DNA from: Tetracentron sinense
Lineage: Eukaryota; Streptophyta; Magnoliopsida; Trochodendrales; Trochodendraceae
Direction: 5' to 3'
Length of the DNA: 64,000 nt
NCBI GenBank assembly: GCA_015143295.1
Contig: CM026567.1
Span: 8,140,416 to 8,204,415 of the forward strand
Shown here: in pieces, positions 43,214-53,327 of the stretch
Position numbering within the stretch: the first letter of the stretch is position 1
Layout of the letters: every line of letters starts with the position of its first letter
Program-made: the position numbers and the translations under genes
Notes under the pieces: generated by a model
What the model was told of the DNA's origin: nothing
Database searches by the model: none
Seen by the model: only the letters and a program-made list of their open reading frames with translations

Positions 43214-45830
43214 TGTAGCACCCCAGACTTTTTCATCCTTAATGAATAGCACCTTCGTAGCTAATTAGCTGTTTTTGTAGTCTATTTAATAAATAAGGGA
43301 GAAATTGGAAATTTTGAAATGTCAGAAATGTTCCTTTTCGAAGTACGAACCCAACGCAAGTTGAATCGTCAAAATCGGACGAACGATTCAAAAGATATGG
43401 CCAAAACAGTCTGGACCTGCAGGCAATCGTAGCTCGGAAGACACTCAGGACGTAGCTCTAGCTCTGATAACGTATACGTTGTGCATCCGTTGTGCAACAG
43501 ACAACAGGTACGTCATGCAGCAGACAACGTGTACGTTGTACAGCTCACGACGGGCACGTTGTACATAAGACAACGGACAACGAGCTCAGCACTAAGCACA
43601 ACACAACGCGACAACGGGTTCAGCACCCTTCACAATGGACAACGAGCTCAGCACTATGCACAACACAACGTGACAACGGGTTCGGCACCTTTCACAGCAC
43701 AACGTACTCGGCACTATTCACAGCACAACATGTTCAGCACTATTCACAGCACAACGTGTTCAGCACTATTCACAGCACAACGTGCTCGGCACTATTCACA
43801 GCTCAACGGGTTCGGCACTCGTGTTTTTGCAGAAATGTCAGTAAGGGTATTATGGTCTTTTGGTCGGTTCACTCTTACCTTAAGAGTTTAACCCGAGCCT
43901 TTAGGGCTCATTCTCAACACTTAGAGGATTTGGGCGATTTGAAGAGAGGAGAAAGGGTTTCCTAAGCTAGGGTTTTGCTACTGGAGAAGAATCAAAGGGG
44001 TTTTGAGACCCTAGATCACTTCAAGTCCGGTTTTTCTCCAAGATCACGGCTCAAGCACTCGTGGAGAGCGTTCTCCAAGCTAGGGCAGCAACCCAAGCAC
44101 GTTTTTGAAAGGGGTTTCTTCCCCAACTCAAGTCTCCTTCAAGCAAAGGTGTTCTTCCTTCAAGTTGGAGCTTCAATCAAGGTTTCTACCAAGGATCAAG
44201 CCTTGATCTAAGGTTAGTACACCCTACTAACTTTCCCTAGCAAAAATCTAGGTTTTCTATATAAAAATGTGATTCTTTATATTATGTTTTCCTTTTTATG
44301 AAGTGTGTTATCCCCCATTAAATATAAACAAGATAATGGAAAAGGTGTGGATGTGTGGATGGAATGTTGGATACGGCGATTGGATGCCGAATGTGTGATG
44401 TATGATGTGTGGGTTGTGGATTGGAAAATGGAGGATGGGCATTGTACAATTAACAAACTTACCATTGTGTGATTGAATGGAAAATATGCATTAAAAAGAA
44501 GGAGATAAACTACTAAGGAATAATGTATGGAAGTGTTTGACAAAATGCCTAAACTATGAATAAATGATCTCAATGAAGGATATGGAAATGGGTTTTATGC
44601 ATGCGTTCTTATAAACGATAAATTGATCAAATGTTATGCAAACTACTTATGTTACCTATGTTCATATCATGAATTGAATTGTAATGTCATATCTTGGTTA
44701 TTCCCATTATCATGATTGTCACTATGGACACGTACACGAGCACGCATGATAGCATGAACCGAGATTTCAAGAGCATGTGCATATAATAAACAACAAGTGC
44801 ATTTCATATCAAGGAGGTTGGTAGCCCAGGGACATTCGGGTACTAACCTCTGGCTCACAAGTGCATTTCATAATAAGGAGGTTGGTAGCCCAAGGACATT
44901 CAGGTACTAACCTCTGGCTCACAAGTGCATTGCATATCAAGGAGGTTGGTAGCCTAGGGACATTCGGGTACTAACCTCTGGCTCACAAGTGCATTTCATA
45001 ACAAGGAGGTTGGTAGCCCAGGGACATTCGGGTACTAACCTCTGGCTCACAAGTGCATTGCATATCAAGGAGGTTGGCAGCCCAGGGAGATTCGAGTGCT
45101 AGCCTCTGGCTCACAAGTTACGAGATGGAGGTTTACAAGGATGATCATGCATTCATGCATGCACGCATACGTGATTTCTACGAGGCATACCGGGACATGA
45201 CATGGGTTTTCGAGCATGAGTTTTATCGGCGTTTTCCCATTCATGTACGCACGTCAGGATGCTTGTATTGTATCATGCCTTATACTGTTTCTTTTGTGAT
45301 GTTTCTATTACTGCTTGTATGATATTACTATTATGTGTTTTTATTATTGCTATGGTCTGCTAGTAGCTTGTACTCGCTGAGTATTCCATGCTCAGCCGTA
45401 CTTTCATGTCGGCAGGTACTGAGGGACCCCTCGACCCGGAGCCTTGGGTCGAGGAAGAGTATATAGAGGAGAGAGAGCCGGCTATTCCATTACAGTCTCA
45501 GGCGGACCGAGACCTCGATGCGTGGCCATACCTCGACTACTATTGAGGGGAAAGTATGAGAGGGTCTTGTGTATTTTGATATTTTGATAGGTGGGCCTGT
45601 CCACCTTAGACTTAGACATGTCTTGTATTTATGTTAACTTGGAATACTATTTTGGATCATCAGAAGAAATGAAAATTTGTTTACACTTCCGCATATATGA
45701 TAGCTTCCGCGCTCTGATTATCGTTGTTAGTACTACATTTTATCTTGTGCATTACAGGATGGTTTGATAGGTACGTAGTGTGACACCTAAAATATCCCTA
45801 AACTCCTAGGGGGTATTTCGGGGCGTTACA
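43214..45830 (+). repeat. 5' LTR of the nested element (2617 bp)
   Basis: Contains an AACGTATACGTT palindrome at 43469-43480 and two 62-bp units from 43577. Four full 26-bp units run from 43693, with a partial fifth, and five 64-bp hairpin units span 44793-45112. Confidence 0.95.
44793..45112. repeat. Five 64-bp hairpin units in the 5' LTR
   Basis: Units start at 44793, 44857, 44921, 44985 and 45049. Each holds gaggttggta, then a conserved loop (gcccagggacattcggg), then tactaacctc. The last unit has gaggttggca and tgctagcctc, a paired change. The layout is the same as in the 29450-30280 array. Confidence 0.92.
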
Positions 45831-45833
45831 GAG

Positions 45834-45846
45834 TGGTATCAGAGCT
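45834..45846 (+). promoter_or_regulatory. Primer binding site (initiator Met tRNA) of the nested element
   Basis: TGGTATCAGAGCT, three bases after the LTR end, typical of chromoviruses. Confidence 0.9.
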
Positions 45847-45880
45847 CTAGGCATTAGAGTCCCTAGGGTCACTTGAATGA

Positions 45881-48495
45881 TTGAACAAGGTAACTATCAA
45901 GAATCGTTATCCCTTGCCAAGGATAGACGACTTGTTCGACCAACTGAAGGGAGCGAGATTCTTCTCCAAAATTGATCTTAGATCGGGGTATCATCAATTA
46001 AGGATCAAGGCGGAAGATGTTCCGAAGACGGCTTTCAGGACTTGGTATGGGCATTACGAGTTCCTTGTCATGCCTTTTGTGCTGACGAATGCACCGTCGG
46101 CATTCATGGATTTGATGAACCGGGTGTCCGATCTTACTTGGATCGATGCGTGATTGTATTCATTGATGACATTTTGGTGTATTCCCAGACAGGGGAAGAT
46201 CACGCACGAGACCTCCGCCTTGCTCTGGAGATGTTGAGAGAGCATAGGCTATATGCCAAATTGAGTAAGTGCGAGTTCTGGTTAGAGAAGGTCGCATTTC
46301 TTGGACACGTGGTGTCGGCCGAGGGCATTTCTGTAGACCCAGCCAAGGTTGAGGCAGTCATGAGTTGGGAGAGGCCCAAGAGCGTCACGGAGATACGTAG
46401 TTTCCTCGGATTGGCAGGCTACTACTGGAGATTTGTGGAGAGATTCTCCAGTTTGGCTGCACCTCTCACCTACTTGACAAGGAAAAATGCAAGGTTCAAA
46501 TGGAGTGACCGATGTGAAGTAAGTTTCCAAGAGTTGAAGAAACGCCTCACCACAGCCCCTGTCCTTACTGTGCCATCTGGACCTTTTGGGTATGAGGTGT
46601 ATAGTGATGCCTCGCATGTTGGACTCGGGTGTGTCCTAATGCAACACAAGAAGGTCATTGCCTATGCATCAAGGCAGTTGAAGGAGCATGAAAAGAACTA
46701 CCCCACTCATGACTTGGAGCTTGCGGCGGTCGTGTTTGCACTTAAAATTTGGCGACATTATCTGTACGGGGTGGAGTTCTATGTGTACACGGACCACAAG
46801 AGCCTCAAGTATCTCTTTTCCCAAAAAGAGCTAAACTTACGACAACGGCGTTGGATTGAGTTCTTGAAGGACTACGAGTGCACTATTCAATATCACCCGG
46901 GAAAAGCAAATGTGGTGGCAGACGCTCTGAGTAGGAAACCATCGGGGTTGTTGGCTCACATGTTGGTGCGGGAATGGAGACTGTTAGACGATTTGGCAAA
47001 TCTAGACATCAGTGTGAATGATTCTGTCTGCAGTCCGGTTTTGGCAAATGTTACAGTTCGGCCGTACCTTATAGACTTGATCCAAGAGTATCAAGCCACA
47101 GACACTGACTTGTTGGCTTTCCGGGATAAAGAAGTGGCCAAGGGTAGTACGGACTTCTCTCTCACAAGCCGAGGTGCTATTACATTCAAGGGAAGGCTTT
47201 GTGTCCCAGCCAATGCAGACCTTCGGAGAGAGATTATGGACGAAGCTCACCGGTCTAAGTATACAGTGCATCCCGGGGGGACAAAGATGTATCGGAACCT
47301 CAAGAGTCACTTTTGGTGGCGAACCATGAAGAGGGAGGTTGCGGAGTATGTTGCACGGTGTTTGGTCTGCCAACAGGTGAAAGGAGAGCATTTGAGACCG
47401 GCGGGTCTTTTGCAGTCTCTCCCTATTCCCGAGTGGAAATGGGAACATATCTCTATGGACTTCATCGTGGGGTTGCCGAAGACGGTTAGGAAGACCGATG
47501 CTATATGGGTAGTTGTTGATAGACTCACGAAGTCCGCTCATTTCTTACCGTACCGGACTACATTCAACTCCAATCAGTTAGCGGGGCTATACATCAAGGA
47601 AATAGTCCGATTACATGGGGTGCCAGTGAGTATTGTGTCGGATAGAGACCCAAGATTCACATCCAGGTTTTGGAAAAGTTTTCAAGGTGCAATGGGCTCC
47701 CAGTTAGACTTTAGCACAGCTTTCCACCCACAGACCGACGGGCAAACCGAGAGGGTGAATCAGGTTATTGAAGATATGCTCCGAGCATGTATGCTAGACT
47801 TCAAGGGAAGTTGGGAAGATCACCTACCTTTGGTGGAATTCGCTTACAACAATAGTTATCAAGAAAGCATACAAATGGCGCCTTTCGAGGCTTTGTACGG
47901 AAGGAGTTGTAGATCCCTGTTATATTGGGATGAAGTGGGAGAAAGGAAGATTTTGGGCCCCGAGTTAATTGAACAAACCGCGAATAGGGTCAAACTTATC
48001 CGGGAGAGGTTAAAGACCGCCCAAGATAGGCAGAAAAGCTATGCCGACAATCGAAGGAGGGATCTTGAATTCCGAGTCGGTGATTTTGTATTTGTAAGGA
48101 TTTCACCAACCAAGGGTGTTATGTGATTCGGGAAGAGAGGCAAGCTTAGCTCGAGATATGTGGGTCCGTTCGAGATCATTACTCGAGTCGGTGAAGTTGC
48201 TTACCGTGTTGCTTTGCCCGCTCACATGGCGGCGGTCCACGATGTGTTTCATATCTCCATGCTTCGGAAGTACATCCCAGATCCTTCTCACGTCATCGAG
48301 CTTGATCCGGTTGAGATTCGAGAGAAGCTCACGTTGGTTGAGAAGCCGATTCACATATTGGATCAAAGAGACCAAGTGCTTCGCAACAAGACTATACCGC
48401 TAGTCCTAGTGCAATGGCAACATCACGCGAGAGAAGAAGCCACGTGGGAGCGTGAAGCCGAAGTCAAAGCAAAGTATCCTGAGTTGTTTGAATAG
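45881..48495 (+). pseudogene. pol: Truncated pol of the nested element (RT middle to integrase and C-terminal domain)
   Basis: Coding begins abruptly with [18 protein letters not shown], after an upstream TGA, so all earlier parts of the polyprotein are deleted. The RT motifs [11 protein letters not shown] and FIDDILVYS are present, with a one-base loss at about 46125 between them. RNase H shows [10 protein letters not shown], the [10 protein letters not shown] segment and [10 protein letters not shown]. Integrase has the HHCC region, then [18 protein letters not shown] and [15 protein letters not shown] at 48124-48126 interrupts the frame. The C-terminal part (to 48495) ends in a HHAREEATWEREAEVKAKYP segment, like the chromodomain-type tail of Del/Tekay elements. 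Confidence 0.93.
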
Positions 48496-48574
48496 GTTTG
48501 TGTATATGGCTTGTGATTGTGCTTTGGTTTTGTACATGTATGTATCGTCCAAATTTCGGGGACGAAATTTTTGT

Positions 48575-48587
48575 AAGGGGGGGAGAA
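48575..48587 (+). promoter_or_regulatory. Polypurine tract of the nested element
   Basis: aagggggggagaa directly before the 3' LTR; primes plus-strand synthesis. Confidence 0.9.
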
Positions 48588-51357
48588 TGTAGCACCCCAG
48601 ACTTTTTCATCCTTAATGAATAGCACCTTCGTAGCCAATTGGCCGTTTTTATAGTCTAATTAATAAATAAGGGAGAAATTGGAAATTTTGAAGTGTCAAA
48701 AATATTCCTTTTCGAAGTACGAACCCAACGCAAGTTGAATCGTTAAAATCGGACGAACGAGTCAAAAGATATGACCAAAACAGTCTGGACCTGCAAGCAA
48801 TCGTAGCTCGGAAGGCACTCAGGACGTAGCTCTAGCTCTGATAACGTAAACGTTGTGCATCCGTTGTGCAACAGACAACGGGTACGTCGTGCAGCAGATA
48901 ACGTGTACGTTGTACAGCTCACGACGGGCACGTTGTACATAAGACAACGGACAACGAGCTCAACACTATGCACAACACAACGCGACAACGGGTTCGGCAC
49001 CCTTCACAATGGACGACGAGCTCAGCACTATGCACAACACAACGCGACAACGGGTTCGGCACCCTTCACAACGGACAACGAGCTCAGCACTATGCACAAC
49101 ACAACGTGACAACGGGTTCGGCACCCTTCACAGCACAACGTACTCGGCACTATTCACAGCACAACGTGTTCAGCACTATTCACAGCACAACGTGTTCAGC
49201 ACTATTCACAGCACAATGTGTTCAGCACTATTCACAGCACAACGTGCTCGGCACTATTCACAGCTCAACGTGTTCGGCACTCGTGTTTTTGCAGAAATGT
49301 CAGTAAGGGTATAATGGTCTTTTGGTCGGTTCACTCTTACCTTAAGAGTTTAACCCGAGCCTTTAGGGCTCATTCTCAACACTTAGAGGATTTGGGGGAT
49401 TTGAAGAGAGGAGAAAGGGTTTCCTAAGCTATTGTTTTGCTTTTGGAGAAGAATCAAAGGGGTTTTGAGACCCTAGATCACTTCAAGTCCGGTTTTTCTC
49501 AAAGATCACGGCTCAAGCACTCGTGGAGAGCGTTCTCCAAGCTAGGGCAGCAACCCAAGCACGTTTTTTAAAGGGGTTTCTTCCCCAACTCAAGTCTCCT
49601 TCAAGCAAAGGTGTTCTTCCTTCAAGTTGGAGCTTCAATCAAGGTTTCTACCAAGGATCAAGCCTTAATCTGAGGTTAGTACACCCTACTAACTTTCCCT
49701 AGCAAAAATCTAGGTTTTCTATACAAAAATGTGATTCTTTATATTATGTTTTCCTTTTTATGAAGTGTGTTATCCCCATTAAATATAAACAAGATAATGG
49801 AAAAGGTGTGGATGTGTGGATGGAATGTTGGATACGGCGATTGGATGCCGAATGTGTGATGTATGATGTGTGGGTTATGGATTGGAAAATGGAGGATGGG
49901 CATTGTACAATTAACAAACTTACCATTGTGTGATTAAATGGAAAATATGCATTAAAAAGAAGGAGATAAACTACTAAGGAATAATGTATGGAAGTGTTTG
50001 ACAAAATGCCTAAACTATGAATAAATGATCTCAATGAAGGATATGGAAATGGGTTTTATGCATGCGTTCTTATAAACGATAAATTGATCAAATGTTATGC
50101 AAACTACTTATGTTACCTATGTTCATATCATGAATTGAATTGTAATGTCATATCTTGGTTATTCCCATTATCATGATTGTCACTATGGACACGTACACGA
50201 GCACGCATGATAGCATGAACTGAGATTTCAAGAGCATGTGCATATAATAAACAACAAGTGCATTTCATATCAAGGAGGTTGGTAGCCCAGGGACATTCGG
50301 GTACTAACCTCTAGCTCACAAGTGCATTTCATAACAAGGAGGTTGGTAGCCCAGGGACATTCGGGTACTAACCTCTGGCTCACAAGTGCATTTCATAACA
50401 AGGAGGTTGGTAGCCCAGGGACATTCGGGTACTAACCTCTGGCTCACAAGTGCATTGCATATCAAGGACGTTGGTAGCCTAGGGACATTCGGGTACTAAC
50501 CTCTGGCTCACAAGTGCATTTCATAACAAGGAGGTTGGTAGCCTAGGGACATTCGGGTACTAACCTCTAGCTCACAAGTGCATTGCATATCAAGGAGGTT
50601 GGCAGCCCAGGGAGATTCGAGTGCTAGCCTCTGGCTCACAAGTTACGAGATGGAGGTTTACAAGATGATGATCATGCATTCATGCATGCACGCATACGTG
50701 ATTTCTACGAGGCATACCGGGACATGACATGGGTTTTCGAGCATGAGTTTTATCGGCGTTTTCGCATTCATGTACGCACGTCAGGATGCTTGTATTGTAT
50801 CATGCCTTATACTGTTTCTTTTGTGATGTTTCTATTACTGCTTGTATGATATTACTATTATGTGTTTTTATTATTGTTATGGTCTGCTAGTAGCTTGTAC
50901 TCGCTGAGTATTCCATGCTCAGCCGTACTTTCATGTCGGCAGGTACTGAGGGACCCCTCGACCCGGAGCCTTGGGTCGAGGAAGAGTATATAGAGGAGAG
51001 AGAGCCGGCTATTCCATTACAGTCTCAGGCGGACCGAGACCTCGATGCGTGGCCATACCTTGACTACTGTTGAGGGGAGAGTATGAGAGGGTCTTGTGTA
51101 TTTTGATATTTTGATAGGTGGGTCTGTCCACCTTAGACTTAGACATGTCTTGTATTTATGTTAACTTGGAATACTATTTTGGATCATCAGAAGAAATGAA
51201 AATTTGTTTACACTTCCGCATATATGATAGCTTCCGCGCTCTGATTATCGTTGTTAGTACTACATTTTATCTTGTGCATTACAGGATGGTTTGATAGATA
51301 CGTAGTGTGACACCTAAAATATCCCTAAACTCATAGGGGGTATTTCGGGGCGTTACA
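48588..51357 (+). repeat. 3' LTR of the nested element (2770 bp)
   Basis: The 62-bp unit is present three times (48951, 49013, 49075), the 26-bp unit five full times plus a partial (from 49129), and the 64-bp hairpin unit six times (50254-50637). Each is one more than in the 5' LTR. Otherwise only scattered substitutions and tiny indels were seen. Confidence 0.95.
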
Positions 51358-52080
51358 AATCTCCTAGATGGATTCACTCAAATACCTACTGGAAAAGCCA
51401 GCCACCACTGGAAGGACTACCCGATGGCTTTTGATGTTGTTTGAATTTGACATCACATACATGACTCAGAAGTCAATTAAAGGGCAAGTGATAGCAGATC
51501 ACTTGGCCCTCAGCCCAACGCAAGACTATGTTTCAGTATATGATCAGTTTCCAGATGAAGCCATCCTGTATGCCGAAGCAAAAGAACAAGAATACTCCGG
51601 CTGGGAGTTGTACTTTGATGGAGCTGCCAACAGTCACAGGCATGGGGCAGGAGCAGCCTTGATCTCACCCAAGGGAGTACACCTCCCTATCTCAGTCAAG
51701 CTAAAATTCAGATGCTCCAACAACGAGGCAGAATATGAGGCATGCATAGTCGAACTAAAAGAAGCCTTGGACATCGGTATTGAAGAAGTCGACATCTACG
51801 GTGACTCATCCTTGGTAATCTGTCAGGCAAATGAATCTTAGGCCATCTGAGAAGCAAGGCTAGTCCCATATTTAGCCTACCTCAACATGCTAATTACTCA
51901 GTTCAGAAGATTCAGTTTCAGCTACAGGTCCAGGAACCAAAACAGATTTGCCGATGCACTGGCTACTCTTACATCCATGGTCCAGATCCCCACAGGCATC
52001 ATGCTTTGGCTGATCGAGATTCAGCAATAGGATCAGCTTGCCTGCTGCCTTTAGATTGAAGAAGTGTCGACAGCAAGCCT
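51358..52080 (+). pseudogene. pol: End of first RNase H and second (archaeal-type) RNase H of the Tat-type element
   Basis: Following the duplication, the end of RNase H 1 reads FDITYMTQKSIKGQVIADHL. The second RNase H then starts with WELYFDGAAN and contains NNEAEYEACI and IYGDSSLVICQ, holding the Asp, Glu and Asp of an RNase H core, with FADALATL near the end. Stops occur at 51366 (TAG), 51839 (TAG) and shortly after. A second RNase H of this kind is characteristic of the Tat lineage. Confidence 0.9.
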
Positions 52081-53327
52081 TGGTATGTAGACATCAAGCA
52101 GTACCTCGAGGACGGGACCTTCCCACTTGATGCTACTAAGATAGATCGCCGAGCAATCAGAAGACTGGCCATTCAGTTTGTCCTCTTTGGAGGAGTCTTG
52201 TACAAGAGGTCATCGAACCTACTCTGGCTCAGATGCCTAGATACCAGTGAAGCAGCACAAGTAGTTGAAGAAGTTCACGGAGGAAGTTATGGCCCACACA
52301 TAAACGGATTGATGCTCACGAAGAAGATACTGAGGCTGGGCTACTACTGGTCCACAATGGAATCTGACTGTTGCAAGCATGTACAGAAGTGCCACTAGTG
52401 CCAAATCTATGCCGACAAGTAAATGCACCACCAACCAGGCTACATAATTTGATTTCTCATTGGCCATTCTCAGCCTGGGGCATTGATGTTATCGGTCCCA
52501 TAACGCCAAAAGCATCTACCGGTCATCAATTCATCCTGGTTGCAATCGATTATTTCACCAAATGGGTCGAGGCAGCCTCTTATGCGAGTATCACAGCCTC
52601 AGTGCTTCAGCGTTTTCTGAGAAGGGATATCATTTGCCGATATGGGGTCACGTATGAGATTGTAACAGACAATGCTCTCAAATTTCGTAGCAAGGGGATG
52701 ATAGATCTCTGCCAGAAATTCAAGATTCAACATCACAACTTTACGTCATACAGGCTGCAGACCAACGGGGCAGTTGATGCTACTAACAAAAACATGAAGA
52801 AAATCATAGAGAAGATGGCAACCAAGTACTCTGCCTGGCATGAGATGCTCCCATACGCACTCATGGCCTACAGAACGTCCATCCGAACTTCAACTAGGGC
52901 TACACCATTCTCTTTAGCCTATGGTATGGAAGAAGTCCTCCCTATCGAAGTATAGATTCCATCACTCCGGGTGTTAATGGAAGCAGATTTATTAGAAGCA
53001 GAATGGGCACAGACCCGATACGAGCAGATGAATTTGATTGAGGAGCGGCGACTGAAACCCATCAATCATTCTCAGGCCTATCAGAGGTGCATGGCTAGGG
53101 TATTCAACAAGAAAGTCAAGTCAAGAAGCAATGGGATCGGTGACCTGGTTCTCTGAAAAATGTTACCAAACCACCCTGACCCAAGCGGCAAGTTCACACC
53201 TAACTACGAAGGCCCATACATCGTCCGAGACAAATTCTCAGGCGGCGCCCTTCGACTCGGACGTATGGATAACGAAGACCTCCCAAAGCCAGTCAACATG
53301 GACAAAGTCAAACGATACTACGCTTAG
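52081..53327 (+). pseudogene. int: Integrase of the Tat-type element, broken, with D in place of catalytic E
   Basis: The HHCC zinc finger is read in one frame (His at about 52276; DCCKHVQKCH near 52365-52397). The core is read in another frame: GIDVIGP (Asp codon 52485), VTDNALKF (Asp 52668), then NGAVDATNKN. There the third acidic residue, 35 residues later at 52776, is Asp (GAT) where Glu is expected. Stops: TAG at 52953-52955 and TGA at about 53154-53156, with coding similarity continuing to TAG at 53325-53327 (KVKRYYA end). Confidence 0.9.

Larger units (their letters stand above)
43214..51357 (+). mobile_element. Nested chromovirus-type (Del/Tekay-like) gypsy element, internally deleted
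   Basis: Perfect 5-bp duplication AATCT at 43209-43213 and 51358-51362. LTRs start TGTAGCACCCC and end GGGCGTTACA. The LTRs are long (2617 and 2770 bp) and look nearly identical apart from repeat copy number, so insertion was recent. The internal region is only 2757 bp: primer site, then directly the middle of RT, RNase H, integrase and a chromodomain-like C-terminus. Gag, protease and the N-terminal part of RT are absent. Confidence 0.95.

Noticed and set aside
43481..43965. Thr/Gln/Ser-rich open frames in the LTR repeats (also 48855-49314)
   Set aside because: They come from the 62-bp and 26-bp tandem arrays and are interchangeable between frames; no start context or homologue.
44793..45112. 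Regular repeats resembling a CRISPR array
   Set aside because: Contiguous tandem units with no unique spacers, inside a plant LTR.
46282..47541. Minus-strand open frames across the nested pol
   Set aside because: Antisense shadows of RNase H and integrase coding.
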